DNA from: Polytrichum commune
Taxonomy: Eukaryota; Streptophyta; Polytrichopsida; Polytrichales; Polytrichaceae
Length of the DNA stretch: 64,000 nt
Assembly: GCA_950295325.1 (NCBI GenBank)
Contig: OX485809.1
Span: 494,001 to 558,000 of the forward strand
Direction: 5' to 3'
The position numbers and the translations under genes are program-made. Shown one piece after another: positions 1-10,396 of the stretch (its first letter is position 1; each line of letters begins with the position of its first letter). Under the pieces are notes generated by a model that was not told where the DNA came from, made no database searches, and saw only the letters and a list, made by a program, of their open reading frames with translations.

Positions 1-1068
1 CATCCACCATACGCGTTAAAATGGTTAGAACGGATACTTTGGCTGGACCGGAAATTGATCCGGGGAGACCGTTTAAAAACGGTCCGGCCTGGAGCGTCCG
101 GACCGGAAAACGGATACACCGGAATCCGAACGGTTGCAACGGAATCTGAACGGTTGCGGAGGAAACGGTTACGGGACCAGAACCGTTAGGAGAGAGAGAG
201 AGTACTTAAGACTAATTTTCCTCTCCTCCGAGCCATTTGCGCGAGCGGCATTGTTGAGAGAACGCCGCACCCCCAGTGCACCCCCCAAATCCACCCCACC
301 CATACCAACCTCCCCCGCCAAAAGACATTCTTAAAAACCCTAGACAGTCCCCCATCCATACAATCCTTGATCATAAACAACGGCACTACACCGACTCCAA
401 TGGAATAACGAAAAACGACACATCATATCTATGCCAATGGATAATAAGAAATAATAACATCTATAACAAATGGCGAACCCAAAGAGATTTATTCCCATGG
501 TACGCCGTTAACACTTGCGTCCATAATATCGGACTATTAACTCAATACTACACCAAAAGACAACATAAACATTTCTCGAACCTAATAAATATCCACTTTG
601 ACACATAACAACAACGAGACTCGAGATACGTTACCCCCGCAACAATTATCCCATTAGCACATATTTCTATCAACAAATGCAACCCCGAAAACGATATAGA
701 AACCAACACCAATACTATCCAAACACACTTTGATGTTGCCCACATATATGAATGGTGGTGAATGGACGGCACCTCACCACCATTCCCATAACCAGACTAC
801 ATTGGCTATGAAAATAATACCAACTCGCAAAAAACGCTCCGCACGGACTAGAACCACCCACACAACCATTCGAAACTAAAATAGTATGGTTATATCAAAG
901 GCACAAATACCGCATCCCAAAGAATGACCCCCTAAAACTAGTCCAATACACAATACCAACTCCAATATTAAACTTTCTAACTACATCATTCAACATTAGT
1001 CAATCATACTTTTCATCTCCAGTCACATGCAACTTAATCAATTTTACTCCCCATTCTCATAAGATAAA

Positions 1069-1464
1069 ATATTTGGATCTTTAGGAAAAGCCTTTGATCA
1101 TAAATGGAAAGGAATAGGCTATGCTCACCCTAACAATGTAATGGACTTACAACAGGCTATCCATTGGGCACGTCTTGCCGCCAAAAAAGACCCAAATACC
1201 ATCACAATACTCATCTCACCAGATACAAATTGGTACCAAAACTTCAACTCACATTCCGGCCCATTCCCAGACACAAATATTATCGCCCACTTTGCTGTAG
1301 ATACCATCACATATGAAGCACCCACCATACCGCCAGAACTTAACATACCTAGAAAAAAACTTTCTGCACTACAAATACTCTGCATACACCACCAAAATAA
1401 CTACGTAAGATCATATGAACAATTAAATCAACTCACCCATACTATAAATAATCTCTCAATATAA
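1069..1464 (+). pseudogene. Unrecognised retrotransposon domain upstream of RNase H
   Basis: An open stretch of about 130 codons begins near the residues FGSLGKAF, continues through WKGIGYAHP and ILISPDTNWYQN, and ends at a stop at 1462-1464. It belongs to the retroelement because it precedes the RNase H block on the same strand at the expected distance. I do not recognise the family. The FGSLGKAF and PDTNW strings recall catalytic loops of small-molecule or nucleic-acid modifying enzymes, but that is only an impression. Upstream, 1-1000 contains more short open stretches on both strands that I cannot align to anything. Confidence 0.45.
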
Positions 1465-1635
1465 CAACCATATACACAAATTGCCATGCACACTCCCCCG
1501 AATACCCATGTCAACCCTAGCAAAAAGTAGTCCAAACTAACCTACCCCAATACCCCCACGCTCAATGAAACACCTATGCCCCAATTACCAAACTACCAAA
1601 CTAACTTACCATTAAAATTCCATCCACAATTCAGC

Positions 1636-2511
1636 TATTATACCGACGGTTCAATTTAAAAACCTAAATTAATCTCCCCCGAAACATGGAGAAGGGAAAC
1701 AACATGATATGGCATCTACAGCTCGAAAGGGATTAACATTGCCAAAAGAGTACATGGCCACCAGAATATCTTACGTGCAAAAATGATTGGTATACATAAA
1801 ACACTACGAATTATCAACACCCAATATCCAAATGAACCCGCATACATATTCACCGATAGCCTAAATGTATTATATCTATTAAACACATAAATTAAACACC
1901 CCACACCACACAATAGCCACCCCGACCAAATCACACTTGCCTCACGGGGGGATCACTCCATTGTCAAGTTGAACACCACGTGCGACCAAAAAAAATCTTC
2001 TTTTGGTAAGTTGCACCACCAAAATGGGTCACAATTTTATCAAATTTTTTTCATGAGTAGATATATACAGTACCTATGACATAGTTAAAAATGGTAACTA
2101 AATTTGATGATTTGTTTTTTTCATAAAACATACCGTTTCTAACTAGAATGACACATAATTGAACTAAAACAATTACTAAAAATAATAAAGATGACTAAAA
2201 TTTTCAAAGAATAATATAAAATATACTATCAATGGTTATGTATATGTAGAAAAAATATCATAAATTTTAAAATTATATATGGCATGTAATATAAGGGTAG
2301 CAAACTTTGTCCTCACGTGGTGTCAACTTGACAATGAAGTGACCTCCCCGTGACTTGCCTTCATGGTACAATTGCTCCAAAACCGCTCCCAACCAATCAC
2401 ATTATACAAAGTCAGAGCACATGTCAACATAGACGGCAACGACCAAGCAGATAAATTAGCAAAAAAAGGACTTGACCTTGCCCATAGAGTGCCATACACC
2501 CATACGAACAT
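1636..2511 (+). pseudogene. Retrotransposon RNase H domain, interrupted by a MITE
   Basis: YTDGS at about 1647-1661, FTDSLNVL near 1850-1873 and GNDQADKLA near 2432-2460 match three of the four conserved acidic positions of ribonuclease HI. Where the family usually has a glutamate in RAELxAI, this copy reads RAKMIGI, so the second acidic residue appears to be lysine. Stops near 1656 and 1889 interrupt it. The hAT-like MITE at 1943-2352 splits the domain; skipping the MITE and one copy of its duplication brings the two halves back into one frame. RNase H in a LINE degrades the RNA strand of the cDNA hybrid. Confidence 0.75.
1943..2352. mobile_element. hAT-type MITE, 410 bp, inside the RNase H domain
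   Basis: The two ends are inverted repeats of about 39 bp (CACGGGGGGATCACTCCATT at the left; the right end reads the complement with a few changes and finishes CCTCCCCGTG). They are flanked by a perfect 8-bp direct repeat ACTTGCCT at 1935-1942 and 2353-2360. An 8-bp duplication with CA...TG ends is typical of the hAT superfamily. The interior is AT-rich and has no coding capacity. Confidence 0.9.
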
Positions 2512-2556
2512 GCTCATGCCACACCTTACTACTACCAAAAAGACGAATGGCCCTCC

Positions 2557-4268
2557 ATGATGGATACGCCAGATAAAGGCCCCGTTAGATTCCTAGAAAA
2601 ACAAATCAAAAAATATGACAAAATAAATAACTTAGAAAATATGGCCATACGGACCCCCAATATCTGCAAATGGACAGGCAATACATACATTGACAAAGAA
2701 CTCTCTAATGAATTTTGGAATAACCCCACTATTATGGACAAACAAAAATCATGCCTTATCAAATTTCGCACTGGAACTTACATGGGCCAAGCCAGAAAAC
2801 AAACCTTTTTTGGTAGACAAAGATTTCCCACCATCACCTGTCCTATTTGTAACTTATACGAACCCGACACATGGCTACATGTACTACTCACATGTAGGCA
2901 ACAACACATACACTCACTACACGTTAAAAGACACAACAAAGCAGTATGGGAAATCAAAAAATTATTAATTTCATCCGAAAAAACCCGATGCTACACTCTC
3001 ATGAACGTTGGTACCTTTAAAAATAACCCCCGAGAAAACACCGTCCCTAACTGGCTATTACCATGCACATGCGGAACCCAAAGATGCCACTGTAACTCTT
3101 GGTTTAGACCCGACATTCTTTGCGTTAAAGGGTTACCATATCAAAATGAGCCCCCCACAAATATAGACCAAACACTTACCATACAATTCATTGAATTCAC
3201 ATACTGTAATGATAGATTTTCACCAGAAACACTAGAAGCTAAAGCTAACAAATACAAACCACTGATAGAAAACATTGTTGCTTTAGGCTGGAAAATTGAT
3301 CCGCTCATTGTTATTACAGCAGGCGCCAGAGCCGCAACACACATTCCATCAATGAAAGTACTTGAAGACAAGTTTAATCTACCTATGCTCAGGGTTGTCT
3401 ATTGTATCGTAACGGAGGTTAATCTCGGCATAATGTCGTGCCGTCACGACACGTATCCATCACGACATTATGCCGGATGCTGTCTTTATCCTGACGGACT
3501 TGAATTTTACCAAATTCTGTGTGTAATTACATTACCCCATTTCGGACACGTAGGATGTAAGATGTCCACGTGTGATGACATGTCAGCAAAGTAGAGGTAA
3601 AGTGGGGAAAAAATTACTAGCGCTTGTCCGCCCCCGTTCCCGCCCCGTTCCCCCCCGTTCCCGACCCCGTCCGCCCTTGTTCCCAACCCCCGTCCGCAAA
3701 TTTTAAAAATAATGATAAAAAAACAAACCCCGTTCCCGTCCCCCGTCCGCCCCCGTTCCCGACCCCGTCCGCCCCACCCTCGTCCCCCGTCCGCCCCACA
3801 CCCTCCTTAGTCATATTTTACTACTTTGATTTTAACAGAATGATAAACATAATGGCAAAATGGTTTACCTGGCGCTAGGCATATCCACGTCCACGTCGGC
3901 CTTTTCTGCCACATAGGACGCCACCTTGGCAAGAAGGTAAGTATTTTACCCACCCTACTAGCTTCCCCCTAGGTTGACCCTACGTGGACCCTATTGTGTC
4001 GTGACGGAGGGGTCCGTCACGACACGACACGTCATGACGGCACGACACCGTCATGACGTCGGGATAGACAACCCTGCCTATGCTATCCATCCGAAATACC
4101 TTCAAAAAACATCAATACCGTTGCCATACAATACGCCATGTCCATCCTCCTCCACAAAAGAAAACTAGAAAATTACCAACCTCTACCTCAAATACAAGAC
4201 CCCCCCTAGCTATACCAAAGTTATATATAAAAACGTCCTCTCCACACAACAATAAGTTCATGGCCTGA
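2557..4268 (+). pseudogene. Retrotransposon CCHC knuckle and restriction-like endonuclease, split by a hAT element
   Basis: The block at 2557-3389 contains CPICNLYEPDTWLHVLLTC, a C-x2-C-x9-H-x4-C knuckle (around 2840-2896), followed about 80 residues later by cysteine pairs and then RPDI ... IEFTYCND ... KANKYKP. That RPD ... E ... K arrangement fits the PD-(D/E)XK endonuclease found at the C terminus of R2-like LINEs. The element at 3390-4076 cuts the frame; beyond it the same frame resumes at 4085 and ends at a stop at 4266-4268 after a basic, proline-rich tail of about 60 residues. This part has no internal stops, so it decayed less than the upstream RNase H part. Confidence 0.72.
3390..4076 (-). 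mobile_element. Short non-autonomous copy of the giant hAT element (687 bp)
   Basis: It begins CAGGGTTGTC and ends in the inverse, with a perfect 8-bp duplication CCTATGCT at 3382-3389 and 4077-4084. Its left part (about 3390-3600) is the reverse complement of the right end of the 13.7-kb element at 7233-20909, and its right part (about 3830-4076) matches that element's left end. Between them lies a C-rich array (about 3625-3805) corresponding to the element's G-rich arrays. No transposase or cargo remains. It inserted in the endonuclease domain of the LINE in opposite orientation to the giant copy. Confidence 0.93.
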
Positions 4269-4412
4269 CGTCCAAACTCCGCACAAAACAAACCTATATT
4301 AATTAACCCTTACTTGTATTCTTTCTATTTGTTACTGGTTTCTATCTGTTATTGGTTACTTGTGACTATAGTGTCTACTCTCGAAAGGGGGAAGTAGTTC
4401 TTTACTTCTATT

Positions 4413-4487
4413 CCTATGTCCTGTGGACATAGGTCTAGGGGTGGAACGAAGAGACACTTCATTCACGTCGGTCCCCTACCGGGGACC
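4413..4487 (+). other. Two perfect stem-loops in the retrotransposon 3' tail
   Basis: Positions 4413-4433 form a 9-bp perfect stem around TGT (arms CCTATGTCC and GGACATAGG). Positions 4470-4487 form a 7-bp perfect stem around TACC (arms GGTCCCC and GGGGACC). They lie 145-220 bp after the element's stop codon. LINE reverse transcriptases often recognise structure in the 3' untranslated RNA, so a recognition role is plausible but inferred. Confidence 0.55.
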
Positions 4488-4512
4488 AAAGTTTCTTCTT
4501 CCTCTTCTACAG

Positions 4513-5419
4513 ATGTGGCTTGACGGATTGGTGCTTGGCATCGGATAACATTACCCAGCCCAATACTCTTAACTCCGGCGCGGAGTTCGATGCGGCTCCG
4601 ATGCGGCTCCGGGGAGGTTCGGATGCCAGCTCCGGTGGGTTCGGGTGGGTTGGGGCAAAAATTGCCCCCTATTTTTTTGATTGGGTGGGGCCTTACTTGA
4701 TCTCATAAGGGGCCTCCTAGAGTAATTTGGGGCCGTAGAACCCAAATTTAGCAAAAAAAAAACCAAAAAAAGTCATCAAGGGGCCAAAACGGGGAGGGCC
4801 AGAAAAATGGACCCACCGGAGCTGGCATCCGAACCTCCCCGGAGCCGCATCGGAACCGCATCGAACTCCGCGCCGGAGTTAAGAGTATTGGGTTGGGTAA
4901 TGTTAGGGCTTGGCATCCACTTATGGAAAGTTGGGGCTATTTATTATTGTGGCATGGGCATGCTCGAATGACAGTGTCATGGCGGGTTTAGCTGTGTGTG
5001 AACTTATGATGTCTATAGTTTCGACAACATCTGACCTCACTCAAGACTTTAACACATGGTACCTAACCCCCGTCCCCTATGTTTGTAAACCAACTCATTG
5101 GGACCTCATGAGTTGTTTATTGGCAGCTCTCACTATCTGGCTTTTCTACAAGGCATTCGATTGTGGCGACAAATCTACATATTACACAATTGTGTTCCGG
5201 TCCATGGCTTTAATTGGGGTGGAACGCTTTAATGTTCTCCCCTCCCACTGCCTCCAACTTTGTTATAGATTTTTTGTTATCAACCTTGTGCATGATTTGT
5301 CACCAAACCACGTTGCAAAGTGCATCCGGATTCCCTTGGTCATGGCTATCCGTTTCTACATTGGAGGATACTTTGAAATCGACATGTTCATGAGGGTGTC
5401 TCATCCGCTTTGCATATGA
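4513..5419 (+). pseudogene. Unrecognised hydrophobic ORF split by the Mutator-like MITE
   Basis: A polypyrimidine run ending CTACAG precedes 4513. Skipping the MITE and one duplication copy gives one open frame of about 175 codons from there to a TGA at 5417-5419. The product is hydrophobic, with several stretches that could span a membrane and eight or more cysteines. I do not recognise it. The frame could be an exon of a host gene or a chance ORF. The splice-like upstream context and the continuous frame across the insertion favour an old exon, weakly. Confidence 0.3.
4543..4907. mobile_element. Mutator-like MITE with ~100-bp terminal inverted repeats
   Basis: The first and last ~95 bases are inverted copies of each other (left part AACATTACCCAGCCCAATAC; right part ends ATTGGGTTGGGTAATGTTA), leaving a GC-rich core. 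The element is flanked by the 10-bp direct repeat GCTTGGCATC at 4533-4542 and 4908-4917. Long inverted repeats with a 9-11-bp duplication are the hallmark of Mutator-like elements. No coding capacity. Confidence 0.88.
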
Positions 5420-5794
5420 AAAAATCGACAAAAAGAAGTCAGTCACAATGAGCCCAACCCATCGCTGTGGGGACCCAGTTGTGGAGATGGTGAATGGATA
5501 ATATCAAGTGCATTTTTTTCCTTGGCCATGGTGGATCCTCCAATTTGCATGTACCTCTTTGCCGGAAAAAATGCATTGATACCAACAAATGGGTATTAGG
5601 GTGTACAGCAGACAACAAGTTCTCTTCACCTTGTAAATTAATCCAGTGAAATTGTCTATACTTCAGATGTGATCTAAGGACCACTCAAACTCTTTACCAT
5701 TACACTTATTCATTTATGGATTTTTTCCTATTTCTAGGCTGTCTATGATTGACATTTTGATGTTTGTCCTGGGGTGCATGTTTATGTTCTCAAG
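5420..5794. other. Non-coding flank, nothing recognised
   Basis: This stretch between the hydrophobic ORF and the next hAT copy holds only short frames on both strands. I see no repeat ends, RNA gene or splice-supported exon in it. Confidence 0.5.
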
Positions 5795-6362
5795 CAGGGT
5801 TGTCTATCCCGACGTCATGACGGTGTCGTGACGGACCCCTCCGTCACGACACAATAAGGTCCACGTAGGGTCAACCTAGGGGGAAGCTAGTAGGGTGGGT
5901 AAAATACTTACCTTCTTGCCAAGGTGGCGTCCTATGTGGCAGAAAAGGCCGACGTGGACGTGGATATGCCTAGCGCCAGGTAAACCATTTTGCCATTATG
6001 TTAAAATCAAAGTAGTAAAATATGACTAAGGAGGGTGTGGGGCGGGAGGGGGGGGGGGGGGACGGAGCGGATGGGGGGGAACGGGGCGGACGGGGGAGGG
6101 GAACGGGGTCGGGAACAGAGCGGACGGGGGCGGGAACGGGGCGGACGGGACGGACCTCTACTTTGCTGACATGTCATCACACGTGGACATCTTACATCCT
6201 ACGTGTCTGAAATGGGGTAATGTAATTACACATAGAATTCGGTAAAATTCAAGTCCGTCAGGATAAAGACAGCATCCGGCATAATGTGGTGACGGATACG
6301 TGTCGTGACGGCACGACATTATGCTGAGATTAGCCTCCGTCACGACACAATAGACAACCCTG
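5795..6362 (+). mobile_element. Second short non-autonomous copy of the giant hAT element (568 bp)
   Basis: The ends are CAGGGTTGTC and its inverse, with a perfect 8-bp duplication TTCTCAAG at 5787-5794 and 6363-6370. The left ~225 bp match the left end of the 13.7-kb element and the right ~220 bp (from about 6150) match its right end, in the same orientation as the giant copy. The middle (6030-6150) is a G-rich array of the CGGACGGGGG type. It lies 870 bp upstream of the giant copy. Confidence 0.93.
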
Positions 6363-6370
6363 TTCTCAAG

Positions 6371-7224
6371 CAGATGTTGGCTTCTCAACTTTGATGAGCG
6401 GGGCTGGAAATGGTTAAATATACTTGGAGATTAACTAGAATGTGATGTGAATGTCGGAAGACTGATGTGGCAGTTGTCCAGCCCTCATAAAATTTAGCAA
6501 GTATGATATTTGTAAGGTTGCCACTGTTGATGAAATTCTCTATTTTTCCAACAATGACCAACTATGGTACCATCTACCATTGTCCTAGATAACTAACAAG
6601 AGTGATGAACTTCAGGGCCCTTGTGTATTTCTCATGTCAAAACTTTTGGATGATGCTGATGCACTTCAGGTGCCCTTAGGATTTAGGTCTGAGTATAACT
6701 CAAATAGTAAGTAGAAGCTTCAAAATAAAAATCTTGTGTAGGTTGTGACCACCAACGTACCGTGGCCCTCCTCCATAAATGCATTCCGTAATTTCAAGTT
6801 CTGGATTGGATGAGAAGTTGTCTCAATTGATTAAAAGTCATTGAATTTAGATATTGACAAGCTTGGGGTGGTCATTAAGAGTTTCAAAATAAATTTGCAA
6901 CCATGTAGCATTCAATTTCATTTGCATGTATTGATCATATATTGTTGTCATTTTGTTAAATATTAACATCATTTTTAAAATTCAAAAATCCAATATTTTG
7001 ATAAATAATAAAATTTACAAAATAAATAGAGTATAAAATAAATTCAAGGTGTAAATTATATTTATCTAAAGGGTCTTGGAAAATATCTTAAAGTATCATC
7101 GTATCTACTAATATGATGCCAAATATTCAAGAAATTTAGATAAATAGGCCAACTTTAATTAATACCCTGACCGCACGTGGTTTACAAAAGTATATTAGGT
7201 TGTGATCTTCTTGTGAATTTTCAT
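6371..7224. other. AT-rich spacer between two hAT insertions
   Basis: No frame longer than about 60 codons, no inverted repeats and no recognised domain. The last third is strongly AT-rich. Confidence 0.5.
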
Positions 7225-7232
7225 GGAGGAAG

Positions 7233-7504
7233 CAGGGTTGTCTATCGCGACGTCATGACGGGGTCGTGCCGTCATGACGCGTCGTGTCGGGTCGGACCCC
7301 TCCGTCACGACACAATAGGCTCCTCGTAGGGTCAAACTAGGGTCAACCTAGTAGGGTGGGTAAAATACTTACCTTCTTGCCAAGGTGGCGTCCTATGTGG
7401 CAAAAAATGCCGACGTGGATGTGCATATTTCCCTTGGCATGTAAACCATTTTGCCATTGTGTTTACCATTTTGTTAAAATCAAAGTAATAAAATATTACT
7501 AAGG
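7233..7504 (+). repeat. Left terminal and subterminal region of the giant hAT
   Basis: After the terminal repeat, the first ~90 bp are dense in short motifs related to CGTCATGACG and CGTCACGACAC in both orientations. hAT transposases usually bind many short subterminal repeats of this kind. The rest (to 7504) is shared at high identity with both short copies, including ACTTACCTTCTTGCCAAGG. It ends where array I begins. Confidence 0.8.
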
Positions 7505-7512
7505 AGGGTGTA

Positions 7513-7750
7513 GGTCGGACAGGGGAGAGGGTCGGACGGGGGGAACGGGTGGGGAGTGCGGGCGGACGTGTGGGAACGCGGGGGAACGTGGGGTCGGACG
7601 GGGGGGTCGGACGGGGGGGGGGGAACGCGGGGAGCGTGTGGGAACGTGGGGAGCGGGGGGTGGGAGCGGGTTTAGGAGGTTTGGATAGGACGGGATGGAT
7701 GGGAACGGGATTAGGGGAACGGGATTAGGGGAACGGGAGGGAGGACGGGG
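7513..7750 (+). repeat. G-rich array I
   Basis: About 240 bp of irregular repeats of units such as GGTCGGACGGGG and GGGAACGGG, with many runs of four or more G on the plus strand. The part from about 7620 to 7745 is nearly identical to 20391-20520 in array IV. It abuts the TATA box at 7751. The G runs are suited to forming quadruplexes. Confidence 0.85.
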
Positions 7751-7758
7751 TATATAAG
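7751..7758 (+). promoter_or_regulatory. TATA box for the RING-like cargo gene
   Basis: TATATAAG lies directly after array I and 334 bp before the ATG at 8085. Its position next to an otherwise featureless G-rich array suggests a core promoter driving rightward transcription. Confidence 0.6.
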
Positions 7759-8084
7759 TGGGGGGACCACTTATCTACCTCATTCTACTCCTTGTGGGAG
7801 CCCGGTCGGCCCTCCTCTTAAAGAGAGCGTGGGGCACTCGGGGGAGTGCGGGGTCCCTATTTGGGGGCCCTTTTATCTTTATTGGGGAAATACTCACGTG
7901 TTTTGTGGGTGTGTTTTTGGTGGTTGTTTTTTGACTTTAATTTTTAACAACATTTTTGAACTTATTCCACGGAAACACTATTTTAAAGTGTATGCTTGGA
8001 TGTTTTTGTAGCACTATTATGAAGTGCAAGTAGTATTTTAAAACTTTAGAGTTATACACTAGATTTAGAAACCACAATTGGGAT

Positions 8085-10396
8085 ATGGCAAGTGGAGGAT
8101 CTAAAGACATGGCAAGTGGAAGATCAAGGGAGGCCAAAAAATATCAACGCAAGTTCGCTGAGTTGGAGTGGGATATTTATGATGACCACACCCAAAAAAC
8201 GAGGACAGGTTGGGAGAGGGTACCACAGCCGTGGACTACGAATATTGCAATGCAATATGTGGGCTTCCCTCACTTTGATCGTTTGTGGCCAAGACCTTGT
8301 CACGAGATACATTGCAGGTCCATCAGTGCGAATTATAACCAACTTCAAGATGTGGAGATAAAATGGAGATTTTTAACAATCCTTAGAAATATCTCCAATT
8401 TGGAAAGATGGCGCAAGGGCGCAATTCCGAAGTCAGTGGCATGTATGATGTATGCGGAGCACGTGTTGCGAGTTAGAGTGGATTGGTCGAGTTTGGATGC
8501 TCTGAATGAGAAGAAATTTGGAGGTATTGGAATTGCATTCACAAAGTGCACAGTTCCAGATATTCCATACATTCCCGTTCCGGAATGGTTCAGGGAGAAT
8601 TCCAGACTAGTAAATGATCCTAGGACCCCAGTACCAGATGGTCGGGAACAAAAAATGCCACGTCATTCTTGTCGAGTAGACAATGACATTGAGACAGTAA
8701 GTGGGGAGGTGGTTGCAAATATGGAGGACGGCATTGAGGATATCGTAAACCAAGAAAACATTGTAGAAGTTGAGGTCAACAATTTGGTCAACGAGGTAAA
8801 CCTTGGTGAACTTGGAGGGGACACATTGGAGAGCAAAATAGAAGAATTGCGTAAGCAACATGCTGAGGAAATTCGTGAGTACAAAGCAAGGATTCTCGAT
8901 TTGAAAAATTAAGTTGTAATACTTACGATGGGGGGGCTGGCAGTTCAAGCAGTGCACCAATGGCAACAACTGACAGTAATTTCAGTCTTTGCAAGTAGAG
9001 AGGGACACAGCTTTAGAAGAAGCCAGGATTGCAAAGTCACAAACTTTGGAAGTATGTACGATGAATCAAGTAATGCAATCAAAGATGGAGGCTTTGCAAA
9101 AATAGGTGGTTGACATGCATCAACAACTTCAAGTGGTCAATGAAGTTGTTGTTGATTACAAAGCCAAGATTGACCTTGATATTCTTGGTCAACTGGAGGA
9201 GCAGAATGACAAGCTAAAGAAATTTATCTTGGATGCGATTGTGGAGCGCAAAAATATGAGGACAGACACATTGTTTGCTATGGCAAAGGCCCGGCAATTT
9301 GAAGCTGAGTTTGAGAGCATCCAGAAAGAATGGAACCGCAATTAGAGAATGCGGAATATGATGCTCACTTCGTGGCCAGAAGATGAACAGATGTACCCTA
9401 GTTGGTGGGATGCGTGTAATTGGACATTGCCAAGTGGGAGCATCGATTGGAAGCAAGTGCCGGATAAAAATCACCATTGGGATATGCAACAAGTGCATGA
9501 ATATCATGTCTGCATGATTGGTGAGAAGTTATGGCTAAATCCACATCCAATGGTTTTGGACAGATCCGTGTGTACGATTTGCCAATGTCCATTTGACCCA
9601 GAGGGATGCTTTCAAGTTGGATCATGTGGGGCCCAATTTCATCCACAATGTCTAATAAGGAATATGATCAAGAACCGCCAATATCCTCATTGTAGATCAC
9701 CCTTTCACCCTCGTTTGTACCTCCAATTTGGTCTTCGGGATTACATGCCTAACGAGTGGGTGTTAAAGCTATGGGGCTTTCTTTTCGAACTTCAAGACTT
9801 TGATGGGCAGTGTGTTGAGTGGAGTTGGTTATACAATTGTGCCAAGGTTGAGCTATGGAATGAGAACAAGAATGGAGCATGGACACGGAGTGCACATCAA
9901 ATTTTGTATGTTGCAGACGAGTTGTATCCCAACAAGCCCCAAATTTGGCTTGAAAAGATTTTTTTACCAAATTCTTGGTTGGCATTGGGATACAACAAGC
10001 AGACAATTAAAGAGCGGCAAGCACCCTCCTTGGTACAATACAGCAGGTCTCGAATCAGTATCGGAGCATGATTTGGAACAAGATGCAGATGACATGCCTA
10101 TGGAACGGGATCCGAGACTTGAATTGGAATTAGAGGAGGGGTACCACTAGAATAGGCTGCAATTGAGTGCAATTGATGCGATCTTGCATAGAGTTACGGG
10201 TGATGCGGTTTTGAAATGGCTAAATGGTGGCCCCAGACCACGTAATGCCATTCCATTGTCTCCCGGAAGTCGCCCATATCTCACCCGTGGAGTAGCGCGA
10301 AGCATGGAAGCTGGTGAATCATCACGAACACGACGAGGACTTCATCTTCATCCAGCTAGTTCAGTGGCTATAGACCTCGATTCAAATTCGGATTAG
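8085..10396 (+). pseudogene. Cargo gene: N-terminal domain, coiled coil and RING-like finger (decayed)
   Basis: An ATG at 8085 opens 275 codons with no recognised fold, ending in an acidic and coiled-coil segment (EELRKQHAEEIREYKARI). A second coiled coil (about 8980-9342) follows in one frame, interrupted only by TAG codons at 9103-9105 and 9343-9345. Then 9349-10071 encodes a finger with CTICQCPFD, SCGAQFHPQCLI and a final PHCR. This resembles RING/E3 ligase zinc fingers, but the expected cysteine before PHC is tyrosine. A frame change near 10020 and a stop at 10148-10150 precede the last 80 codons. A phase-0 intron (donor GAG|GTAAAC near 8792, acceptor TTTCAG near 8977) could remove the first stop, but not the others. 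The function is unknown; ubiquitin ligase activity is an inference from the finger only. Confidence 0.6.

Larger units (their letters stand above)
1012..4500 (+). mobile_element. 3' half of a degenerate non-LTR retrotransposon (RNase H plus restriction-like endonuclease)
   Basis: A series of plus-strand coding blocks shares one reading direction and runs to a stop at 4268. In order they are an unrecognised domain (about 1069-1464), an RNase H domain (about 1636-2475, split by a MITE), a CCHC zinc knuckle and a PD-(D/E)XK-type endonuclease (2557-3389, continued at 4085-4268 after another insertion). This is the C-terminal order of a LINE whose nicking enzyme is a restriction-like endonuclease. 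No reverse transcriptase is visible; it should lie left of the window or has been lost. In-frame stops near 1462, 1530 and 1889 show the copy is dead. The 3' end is not sharply defined; a hairpin-rich tail extends to about 4500. Confidence 0.75.

Noticed and set aside
276-608. 110-codon plus-strand ORF at the left end
   Set aside because: It may be an upstream relic of the LINE, but no reverse-transcriptase motif could be placed in it.
3617-3878. Pro-rich and Gly-rich ORFs on both strands
   Set aside because: They are translations of the C/G-rich array in the short hAT copy.
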